DNA of 64,000 bases. It comes from Neodontobutis hainanensis. Taxonomy: Eukaryota; Chordata; Actinopteri; Gobiiformes; Odontobutidae. The position numbers and the translations under genes are program-made. Position 1 is the stretch's first letter, and every line of letters begins with the position of its first letter. Where the stretch lies: assembly GCA_024349245.1 (NCBI GenBank), contig JALDNG010001395.1, forward strand, positions 29,356 through 93,355, in the 5' to 3' direction. This document shows positions 43,748-55,100 of this stretch, piece by piece. The notes beneath the pieces were generated by a model. That model did not search any database, had not been told where the DNA came from, and worked only from the letters and a program-made list of their open reading frames with translations.

Positions 43748-44384
43748 GCTTTGTAATCATTACTTTTTGGCAGATTGAATGTGCGGTATTGAAAAAAACT
43801 GTATCTATGTAAGTGTATTGTACGTCTATTGGCAAAATCTTTTTCATTTTTTTTTGAGGGGCAGGTAAAGAGATTTTTTTTTTTTTTGAGAAGAATGAAA
43901 TTTATTTTGTGTTTTATTTCTCACCAAAGAAACGTTGTTCAGCTTCAAAAAGAACGAAAGAGGAATACAAACTTTACAAACATTGATAAAATATTAAATG
44001 TCAGTAGCTGTTTGGTTAAATAGATTTTTATATTGAGAAAAAAGAAAGAAGATTGCAGACTGAATCCAGTCTACAGGGCTAATTGTAGTGGCTTCAGAAA
44101 AAAGAGCACTAATTCTTTTATATTAATAACATTACCCACTGCTTCCCTTCTTTTTCTTGATTGTCCAACTTTAGCCATTTTATTTAAATTTCTTTATAAT
44201 GTTGTGCCAGAAGAAAGTGGTAAAAGAAAGTGCTGATATATTTACACAAAGAGTTTTTGCCAAGTTAGCGAGGCCCTTTAGATTTGTCTTTTCACACTGT
44301 ATCAGCTTTAACCTGGTCTGGGGCTGTTATTGTAGCTAAAATATTTGTGTAGTTCGAGCAAAGGCTAAAAGTCAAAGATTGGTA

Positions 44385-44645
44385 ACACTTTATAGTAACT
44401 ACATATTATTAAACAGTCATAAAGCATTAGTAGCATTAATGTAATTAATGATGATTTAATGCATAAATGAATAGAGGCTGGAGTATTTGTATATAGAACT
44501 ATACATGAGCTTATTATTCAAGACTAAAGCATTAATAATGTTTATTACCTAATGGTCCTTAATAACAGAGTAATGCTTTATAAATGAAAAATTAAGTAGT
44601 TATTTTAAATGTAGCGTAACAGTGTGAAGTTATTATAAAGTGTTG
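44385..44645 (+). repeat. Dispersed repeat, copy B (AACACTTTATA family)
   Basis: The left end is ggtaacactttatagtaac and the right end gttattataaagtgttgc, imperfect terminal inverted repeats of about 18 bp. The interior has catgagcttattattcaa. It is inverted relative to copy A. It looks like a small non-autonomous DNA element that is common in teleosts. Confidence 0.6.
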
Positions 44646-47600
44646 CTGAAATGCATAGATTTTTTTCCTTTAAGTCCAAACAAAACAATCTGGGCGACTT
44701 ATGTTTTGCTTTATTTGGAAATAAACAGTTTTGTTATAAATGGGTTTTTAGGTTTGACGCACCATCAACGATTAAATGTCGTCATTATGCTACAGTCTCC
44801 TCGTGAAAAAGTAGTGCGCCTAAGTTTAGATTTTAAAGCTGCAACAATTTAATGTTCACACAAATATTTAAGTTTTATTTAGTTTAGTTAGTTAATTTAG
44901 TTTGAAGCATGTGACAAAAACATTTGTTGACTAATCGAGAAATAATCAGATAAAGTAAGTAGACTTAAAGGCTGTGGATCTGTCAGTGAAAACAAACCTG
45001 CTGCAGATGATGAGGACAAGTGATGTTTTATGTTTAATATATATATTATAGATGTATACATGTTCATATGTCCACACACATGCATTCAGTCTGTGTTCTA
45101 AGCCAAAGTTTAAAGTACAACCAGTGGCCGTTTGTGATGTTTGGTGTCAAATAAACACAGTCACATTTTGGACATGAGTTATAGCAACACTGACTTTATT
45201 ACAAACTCTCACACAATCACTAATAACTTTTAGAATTATCTACTTAACTTTCAGATGATATCTAAATACTGCCATGTTTTATCACAGGGATGTTCAGTCT
45301 TACTTTGGAAGATTCTAGGTTTCAAAGATTGTTGCTGAGGTCAATGTGTGTCTTTGTGCTTGGGCTGTAAAAAAATATATATAAACACTATGTTCTAAAA
45401 TCTACAAATTATAATAACATAATGGTTAATATATATTTAGAAAATGTTTAACAATACAATGAAAAGCCTAATGACAGAAGGGGCTTAGCCCACTTAGTCC
45501 TTTGATACCAGCCCCTGAATGCAACACTATTTGCACTGAAACACAAACATTGTATTGGCCACTTGTTTCCCTGAAAAAGCATGTGGGCCCTGAGGTATTT
45601 AGTGGTACCTCTGTATTTTCTTTTATTGTCCTCAGTGAAAACTAAAGGAGTAACAGTACAAGTTGTCGAGAACACAATTGGCTGCTGGCTACACACAGCA
45701 AGTTGAACAACAGAGGTTCAATGTTGTGCTTTAAAACTCACTAATATTGTATCAGTATTACATGTTTAAATCACCACAACAAAGATTGTTAACAAGATTA
45801 ACAGTGCCCCTTATGGTCTGGCAGACAAACTACATTCTTCTAAACAGCTGAGTTTATTCTTATGAAAGTATTATCTGTAGGTTAGTTTTCAGTGACAGAT
45901 CCACAGCCTTTAAGTCTAAACTCAGGGCAAAAAAATATTTAGTTTTAAACTAAACACAAAGGCACAACTCTGTCGTGTCAAGACGTAGCAAAGGTTTTCT
46001 GTCTGTACTTAGAGCTTTTTATGTTAGACTTCACATTTTTTGTTCATTAAAATTTTCTCTTTTACACATTCACTAATCTGTACACTAAAATCTCAACACA
46101 AATACTATTCTACTACAATAAAAGCCCTATACTTTGCCATCACACATCAAACTTTCCTAAACCATTTGGCCTGATTGGGATGGAACATTCTCCGGTGCTT
46201 TTTCCTTAAATTTTTCTTTATACTCCGTTTCCATCCTCACGGTTCAATTTCATCCGAATGTACAGTATTATTTCAGCTCATAAGTGTACATATTGCCTTA
46301 TTGAATAAAGCTGTGCCTCTCAAGTCCCATTTATGGCACCTGTGTTTGAAATATAAACCAAGTGTGGCCAGTAATCTCAAGTTTTATTTTATTTTTTTAT
46401 TGATACAAGCTAAAAGATCTTTCACTGTAAACTGTTATTTTTAACAAAGCTGTCACATTAGAAACCCCCAACAGTGTTAGATTAAAGAGCAGTGTTCACA
46501 CATAAGGCCAGGATAGCTAATTTTCACAAAAGCGATGTGTAAAAAGTGTAATATTAACAGTAGTACATGGAAATGGATTTGTTAAAAAGAGGCTTTAAGT
46601 GAATTAATTGTTCTGTATTAAATCATGCAGCTCGAGTCCTTGTTGTGAAGAGGTTATGATTAAAGGGATAATATCCTCCTGAGTCCCGGTCAATGTTTTT
46701 GTCATCTGTAGTCCTCACAATGTTTTGGCTTGTGTTTCTCAACAACACTAAACGTGCAAGGATTTTCCATCAAATATGAAACGTGTAGAAACAAAAGAAA
46801 ACGTTTATATGGGTAGCCCAGCCAGCCATCCTTTTTTACACAAAGAATTAGTCTGGTTTGAGTATTTGGGATTTCCAGGAGGAGGAACAAATACACATGT
46901 AATCCATTATTTTTTTATTTTTTTTTATGTGAATGCAGCTCAAACACTAAAAGGGTATATAAACAAAAATGTGAGATAAATGTGAATGTTTGTATTCCGA
47001 CATTGGATATGTCTTTCATTGAGAACACACATTTTATTTTAAATATGGTTACTTTTTTGTCTACGACACTAGAACTTTTTTTTTCTGGCGGGTCTCAGGA
47101 GGATCACTCTGTATCTACCTTTTGTATTGTATGAAGTATGTATAAGTGGCAGTCTGAAAAAGACAGAGCTAGTTTGATTATGTTTGTCTCCACACGAGTT
47201 CTTTCACATCAGGTTGGATTTTTGTCGACTTTCCACGACACATTTTTAAAAACCTTCTACGGTTTGTGTCGTACAGTGTGTAGAGATCTAAGTCTGAGGA
47301 AGAAGAAGAAGAAGAAAATGTATTTAATTCCGATCTGTAATCACACAACAGTTCATTTCTTTGGGTTTTTTCTTTATTTCCTCTGAAAATGGTTCATAAA
47401 TGAAGTTAAAGAAGAACTCCTTTTTGAATAGTGTTATTACAAACTCCAGAATTAATTGTGTAAAAATGTTTTCTGTATCATAAAAGTCACACTCCTTTAA
47501 CATGTTTCTGAACAAAGCAACATGTTTCTTTTCAAAAGTAAAAAGTGGCTCGGAATCTTCTGTCTCTTTTATTTTCAGAGTTTTATTTCACACACACGTC

Positions 47601-48542
47601 AGTTTTCTGTGGCACAAACTTATAAAAATCTGCAAATAATTGTAAAACTAGGCTCTTACCTTCTGAATTTACATTTAGAGCCACTAAGAGGATTAAAAAT
47701 TATGCATAGGCTTTTGTAAAAATGGTGTATTGATTAGGAAAGCTATTGCTCTAGTGTTGTGCACCACTAGAGGGAGCCAGTGTAGCATCAGAGCCACAGT
47801 GAGAACTTTACAGGACAAAAAGAAGAATCAGAAAGGTCAGAAAAGAATAATTAAATCTTCTGAGTGATGTATGATATAAACCATTCTCTATTTCCAGATT
47901 TAACATACTTTACAGTTTGCGAGACTAAACCTGGCTTTTGCAGAAAAAAAAAATGCATAAATAGAAAAGAATGAAGATAAAGATAAACGTTATTGTCCCA
48001 CATAAATACATTTAACCTTTGTTTTTAAAACAGAATCAGACATTGATTCTAAAATAAATAAATAAATACATATTTTTCCTTTAATCTGCAATTTTTTCTT
48101 ATTAACAAACACAACAATCAACAACAATTACCAAAACACATTTATTTTTATTTTATTTTTATTGCTTTGGCCAAAGAAAGAAATATAAATCCACCCAAAA
48201 AGATAAGGCATACAGATAAGGGCACAGAAGAGAAAACATAATGTAACTGAGCTTAAATGAAGAAAAAGAAAAAAAGAAAGAAATAAGTGGAGGGCGGCAG
48301 TTTCTTTTAAATCCCTTTTCCCTTATTAAAGAGATTTATAAATTGTTGCCACATTCATTACATAAACATTTGTATTTATTATTTTGGTCACAAAACACTA
48401 ACTGAATAAAGATTTGTGTAAAATGTTTGTTGGAATAAATTTAGAGTTAAGATGAAGCAAAGGAGGAAATAAAAAACGAACAGTGTTGATTATTCCAGAA
48501 TACACACAGAGTTAAATTTAGAAAAGTGTGACAGAAAGACAT

Positions 48543-48610
48543 GGGGCAGGAACTGGACTCGAACCCGCGTCTCGAAAGCTTTACCCTATATCTATCAGGT
48601 CTTCCTGCCC
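48543..48610 (-). ncRNA. tRNA-like structure (tRNA-derived relic?)
   Basis: On the minus strand a 7-bp acceptor-type stem (GGGCAGG with CCTGCCC) closes a 68-nt segment containing a box B-like CGGGTTCGAGTCC. The T-stem has one mismatch, the anticodon arm is poor and no standard anticodon can be assigned. It may be a degraded tRNA gene or the head of a SINE. Confidence 0.3.
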
Positions 48611-49119
48611 TCTACCGGCCACAACGAGGTATTACAGTCACGTAATCACCTGTTAATCCAGTTTAACTTATGCTTGTGCTAAAAGTAAAACTCTATATGC
48701 CCACGCAGACTCAGATGGACCGCCTTTTTTATCGCGTTGATGATTAATATCGCGCAACTTTTAGAAAATAGACTTCATTTTCATTGTATTTGTACTTCCT
48801 GTTGCATCCTTTGATATTTGCACGCGGCGCCACGCCCTCTCTCGAGCTGCTGCTTTAAGTTCAACAAGCATCTATTTTCATCACACCTGCACTTTTTCCT
48901 CAACGAGGACAGGTGTTCTCTGGAAACGCTGACGATTTTTCCCCCCCATAAACCATAATTTAAAAATTAAAAATTAAACCTCTGAGACATTTTAACCGGA
49001 CAGAGGAACAAAAAGAGGAAAAAACAACATGTCGTGCCTTTCTTCGCTTTGAAACTCTGAGACTCAAACACCTGTCCTCTCCGTGGTACTTTAGTCCCCT
49101 GAAGAAAGACAGAGGGGTC

Positions 49120-52100
49120 ATGGCGGGCTGCTGTGTCTCTGCGGAGGACCGGGAGAACCAGAGAATTAACGAGGAAATCGAGAGGCAGCTGCGGAAAGAC
49201 AAAAAGGACTCTCGGAGGGAGCTGAAGCTGCTGCTGCTGGGTGAGCATCACTTTTAACCTTTAGTCAAGTAACACTTACTTTTTAAAGCTATGACAGCGG
49301 CTAATACGGGCTTTTTCAAATGGAACAAATGAATAAATCAGAGAAAAACATTATTTTTGATGCTGCTGTTATATCATGTTTGTGAGTTTCATTAATAGCC
49401 TTTAGTAACTTATAAAGACCTATTGACCAATGGAAGACATAAAGCAGGCCAACACACAAAAGCAGGGTCAGTGAAATAAATGCTATGAATAATGACAGTT
49501 GATTGGTTAAACGTTCTTGATGCAAACGGTTAAATTGTGTTTCTAGAGCAGCCAAAAGGTCTCTGACTTAAGGTTAAATCTGCAGTTTTCTGAGACACTG
49601 GGGCCTACAGTTCAGAGGAAACTGTTTCTTTTGAATCCACTCTAGTGTCTCAGTGACAGAGACAGATGAAGAGCTCAGGTCTGTTTCAGGACGTGTTGCT
49701 GTCACCTTTTATGTGATGTTGTTGATACAGTGAGATGACAGAAAATATATTCTGCTGTTAGTGTGCGCTCTGTTTGGGAAGTCCACTCGACGGCCCCACT
49801 GTGTGACTGGTCCGAGTGTGACTGATCAGAGTGTGACTGGTCAGAGTGTGACTGATCAGAGTGTGACTGGTCCGAGTGTGACTGATCAGAGTGTGACTGG
49901 TCCGAGTGTGACTGGTCCGAGTGTGACTGATCAGAGTGTGACTGATCAGAGTGTGACTGGTCCGAGTGTGACTGGTCCGAGTGTGACTGATCAGAGTGTG
50001 ACTGGTCCGAGTGTGACGGGTCAGAGTGTGACTGAGAAGAGTGTGACTGATCAGAGTGTGACTGGTCAGAGTGTGACGGGTCAGAGTGTGACTGAGAAGA
50101 GTGTGACGGGTTAGAGTGTGACTGATCAGAGTGTGACTGATCAGAGTGTGACGGGTTAGAGTGTGACTGATCAGAGTGTGACTGATCAGAGTGTGACGGG
50201 TTAGAGTGTGACGGGTTAGAGTGTGACTGATCAGAGTGTGACTGATCAGAGTGTGACGGGTTAGAGTGTGACTGATCAGAGTGTGACTGATCAGAGTGTG
50301 ACTGATCAGAGTGTGACTGATCAGAGTGTGACTGGTCCGAGTGTGACTGGTCCGAGTGTGACTGGTCCGAGTGTGACTGGTCCGAGTGTGACTGATCAGA
50401 GTGTGACTGATCAGAGTGTGACTGATCAGAGTGTGACTGATCAGAGTGTGACTGATCAGAGTGTGACTGATCAGAGTGTGGCTGATCAGAGTGTGACTGG
50501 TCAGAGTGTGACTGATCAGAGTGTGGCTGATCAGAGTGTGGCTGATCAGAGTGTGACTGATCAGAGTGTGACTGGTCCGAGTGTGACTGATCAGAGTGTG
50601 ACTGGTCCGAGTGTGACTGATCAGAGTGTGACTGATCAGAGTGTGACTGATCAGAGTGTGACTGATCAGAGTGTGACTGATCAGAGTGTGACTGATCAGA
50701 GTGTGACTGGTCAGAGTGTGACTGATCAGAGTGTGACTGGTCCGAGTGTGACTGATCAGAGTGTGACTGGTCCGAGTGTGACTGATCAGAGTGTGACTGA
50801 TCAGAGTGTGACTGATCAGAGTGTGACTGATCAGAGTGTGACGGGTTAGAGTGTGACTGATCAGAGTGTGACTGATCAGAGTGTGACTGATCAGAGTGTG
50901 ACTGATCAGAGTGTGACTGGTCAGAGTGTGACTGATCAGAGTGTGACTGGTCAGAGTGTGACTGATCAGAGTGTGACGGGTTAGAGTGTGACTGATCAGA
51001 GTGTGACTGATCAGAGTGTGGCTGATCAGAGTGTGACTGATCAGAGTGTGACTGATCAGAGTGTGGCTGATCAGAGTGTGACTGGTCCGAGTGTGACTGG
51101 TCCGAGTGTGACTGGTCCGAGTGTGACTGATCAGAGTGTGACTGATCAGAGTGTGACTGATCAGAGTGTGACTGATCAGAGTGTGACTGGTCGAGTGTGA
51201 CTGATCAGAGTGTGACTGGTCCGAGTGTGACTGGTCCGAGTGTGACTGATCAGAGTGTGACTGATCAGAGTGTGACTGATCAGAGTGTGACTGGTCCGAG
51301 TGTGACTGGTCCGAGTGTGACTGGTCCGAGTGTGACTGGTCCGAGTGTGACTGATCAGAGTGTGACTGATCAGAGTGTGACTGATCAGAGTGTGACGGGT
51401 TAGAGTGTGACTGATCAGAGTGTGACTGATCAGAGTGTGACTGATCAGAGTGTGACTGATCAGAGTGTGACTGATCAGAGTGTGACTGATCAGAGTGTGA
51501 CTGATCAGAGTGTGACTGATCAGAGTGTGGCTGATCAGAGTGTGACTGATCAGAGTGACTGATCAGAGTGACTGATCAGAGTGTGACTGATCAGAGTGTG
51601 ACGGGTTAGAGTGTGACTGATCAGAGTGTGACTGATCAGAGTGTGACTGATCAGAGTGTGACTGATCAGAGTGTGACTGATCAGAGTGTGACTGATCAGA
51701 GTGTGACTGGTCCGAGTGTGACTGATCAGAGTGTGACTGATCAGAGTGTGGCTGATCAGAGTGTGACTGATCAGAGTGTGACTGATCAGAGTGTGACTGG
51801 TCAGAGTGTGGTTGCATTTCAGGTTTGTGTCACTGTCGAAGCCACATTTAGCTGCTGCAGCTGTGTCTCATGCAAACCTCATGCAAATACAGAGCTGAGC
51901 AGCTGGAGGCCTGTTCACAAATGCACCGGTCCAACTCCAGAGCCCTGCTGAACACCCACAGCTCAACCCACTTCTGACATTCATTTTGAAAATGAAGGAA
52001 CAGGAAACCCCTCCAGCTCAGGGGCCAGTACCAAAACTCTGAAGGTTTCAGGCCAAAACTATCCAGTTGCTTGGATTGATTCTATTGTTTACCTTTTTGC

Positions 52101-55100
52101 ATAAATATATAACAACTGCATGTTTCAGCAGCTGTTACATGTAAAGCTACTTCCAACATTTATCAAGAAGCACTTCTGAGAATCCATAGTTTCAGTCAGT
52201 TTTGTGGAACATAAGAAAAAAAGCTGAACGGGCGACCTCTCATTAGTCAACTGTAGAAAGAGATTAATTTGCTGTGTTTCTCTGAGGAGGTCATTATGAT
52301 GGTCACAGTCCGGTCCCACTGGAGCAGTGCATTGTGGGAGGGGATCGTATTAAGCATTACTCTTATTCTTTTAGCTCATGAGGGTGTTTTTATTAAAGCA
52401 GCAGTCACCAAAAAGCTCCAAATTATTTGAGTAAAAAAGATAAAACAGTAACAGAGAAGATTATAGGTTTACTCGGTTAACATCCAAAACCTGCTGCCTG
52501 GATCAATGACAGGTAGAACGGGAAGAAAACCCTTTGTGGATTATGAAAAAAAGAGATCTCTTAATTGATCAAATCCTTCTGAATGTTCTGGAGGAAGCAC
52601 ATTGTCCCATTCATTCATTTATTCAGGTCATCCTCCAGGAAGTGCATCACATGTGAAGGGCCATTGTGATCAAATCCCTCCCCCCGCATAAAGATCTGAC
52701 GGACTATAAACAGACCTGGGAGGGGCTACTTTTACTCAACAACAAATGCACGCAGAAGGATGGACACATGTGGCCAGTGTATGAATGTGTGAGTGTGTTT
52801 GGTCTCCGTCAGTCTCCACCACCAGTGTGTGACTGCGGAGTGAAGGAATAATGGTCTCCGTGTCACATAAGTCGTTTATAGCCGAGGCAATCACAATTTA
52901 CAAAACCTTAAACACTATGAAACACTTAACTGAGATCAGTTATGGTCACAAAACGTGATGGAGCCCACAGTTTTTAGAGAAATTATTAACTCACTCAGAA
53001 CCTGAGGGGCCTTTCTCCTGAAACATTTATACATTCATTTGAACTGACAATACTAAGGACATGAAGCTTTGGCAAAACCTTTTTGAATAGTTTTTTTATC
53101 CAGAAACTTTATGACTCTGTTGTAGATCATTCTTAGTGGTTTTATTGTGGTGGCTGTTGCCTGAGACCATGAGATTTTAGAGTCAAAACTCTGTAAAAAT
53201 GACTGAAATACAGCCGGAATGTATTTAAACAGCTGTACGCATGCTTCTAAAAGCCACAAACATGATCATTTATTACCGTCTTTTGCATTTCTATAAGAAT
53301 AGACCTTGTTTCAAACCAAAGATTGTAAATAAACATGGATGTAATGGGTCCATCGGTCCCTATTCACTGATATTGTCCTTATGACAGGGCAATAAAATGG
53401 TGGTTACATCCGGGCTTTTCGGCTTTTACTCCATAGTAAAACAATAGTTTTCAGATAGCATAAACGAACATATTAATCAAAAATTCACTCCCCCAGAGTG
53501 GTCACGTAGTAAAGACTTAGCTCTAGAGACCGGAGCCATCTTTTGTATCAGGCTGTAAACATGATATTTACACTTGTAAAGTCGCCATTGGGTTTCTCTC
53601 TATATTTCCGCTTTTGGAGCCTGCCCTCTGGTGGTCGGAGGTATATCGCTGTATTTCGCTGTATTTCGCAGTTTGGCAACGCTTTTACTCGAGGACCATT
53701 TAGGAGGTTTCATGAGAGACGCTTGTGTCAAAGACATATTTTTGGTGCTTTTATTGTGAAACCAGAGCTGCTCCGTGATCACCTCCGGTTTAGTTCATCT
53801 TGTTTAATGTTGGATAAACTCAGAGTCTCCAGACGGACTGAGAGCAGCAGCTGATTTGACTTCGTTCTCGTGTTTTCCTCTAATCTTCTGCCTCAGGAAA
53901 CTTGACTTGTAAAGAAGGTGCATTCAAATGAGCTGGATTTGTCTAAGCTTTGTTTGTCCAGATGTAAGGACTGGAGTCTTACAAACAAAGGAATAAGAGT
54001 AATCAAAACACTCAGGAAAGAAGTCTTTACTGAATATAGAGCTCTAAAACACTTACTTACTTATGCATGTGTACATTAACAAACCAGTGGAAAATACATT
54101 TTATTAAAAAAGAAAATATTCCCAGAAATTACATGGAATTTCCTTCTGGTGAAAGGCTCTGTCCAATTCTTGAAACAAAAGAGTGAAAGAAATTTAACAA
54201 CATAAAGTGCTTAAAATGTGAAAGAACAGCTCGCTATCGGTTCATCACTGAAAAGTTTTGGAAGATCAATGTTCATTACATCGACAAGAGTTTTGCATTA
54301 TTCTTATCACCATGTGCTATTACCTGCTTTTCCTCTATTTAAAATAAATGCCTGCTACTTTGATCATATGTCAAGACCTAAAACTCAGCTGTACCGGTGT
54401 TCCACAAGGCAGTATTCTTACCCCATTTCAGCTTGTACATTAGATTATACACACGGCTGCAATGGTGTCTCTTTTCTTTGAGGGATTATTATACATGGCT
54501 CTATTTTTATCGCTACTCTACGACAGATGCCTCCTGTGAAGCGACGTTTCCCTAACAGTGTATTTGAAGTTTCAGCTGTATTCTACACCAACGGTAACAT
54601 GTCGGTCCTGCTCCAGTCTGATTACAGCATCAGGGAAAGTCCGATTTTAGGAACTGTAGAGAGAAACCGTTAGTCACTGAACTAATACCATTTAAGGAGA
54701 CATTGGTGCAGACTTTCAGGTGAGAACACTCTGTTTCTGTTCAATGAACCTGGAGCAGCTCTTTGATTCCAGCTCAGACACAGATCAGACACAGATCTGT
54801 CAGGGAACTATGAAAAAAACCCAAAGAACTCAAAGAACAGCATGAAAATTCCTTAATGAAAATGAAAATACCACCAGAAAAACACAAAAAAACATGAACT
54901 GATTTAATTGAGTAACAACTTTTATTATCTTAACATGTAAGAAACAGCTCGTTAGTAAATTATAGACTTTCTTTTTGGCAGAGGACAGACTGAAACGGTA
55001 AAAGTTGGAGAAAAGACGCTTTGCAATAGCCTCACGCTTAAGAAAGTAAATGGACCAATCAGTGTTGAGTTACAGAAGTGTGGAACGCTGTTGGTCTTCC

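Larger units (their letters stand above)
41716..49119. other. Region between gnaq and gna14
   Basis: The first part is probably gnaq 3' UTR. The rest holds poly-T runs, an (AT)n tract at 43698-43741, two inverted copies of an AACACTTTATA-ended repeat (43075-43345 and 44385-44645) and a tRNA-like structure at 48543-48610. It is otherwise AT-rich. No protein gene could be supported. Confidence 0.5.

Noticed and set aside
45448..45696. 82-residue minus-strand frame between gnaq and gna14
   Set aside because: No domain, repeat or splice evidence and no family I recognise; the length is expected by chance.
49801..51805. CRISPR-like array
   Set aside because: The units are contiguous 15-mers with no unique spacers, and the context is a vertebrate intron.
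49761..51951. Long open frames encoding SVTDQ/SVTGP or SHSDQ repeats
   Set aside because: They arise because the minisatellite period (15 bp) is a multiple of three and most units lack stops on either strand. There is no start context, splice support or domain.
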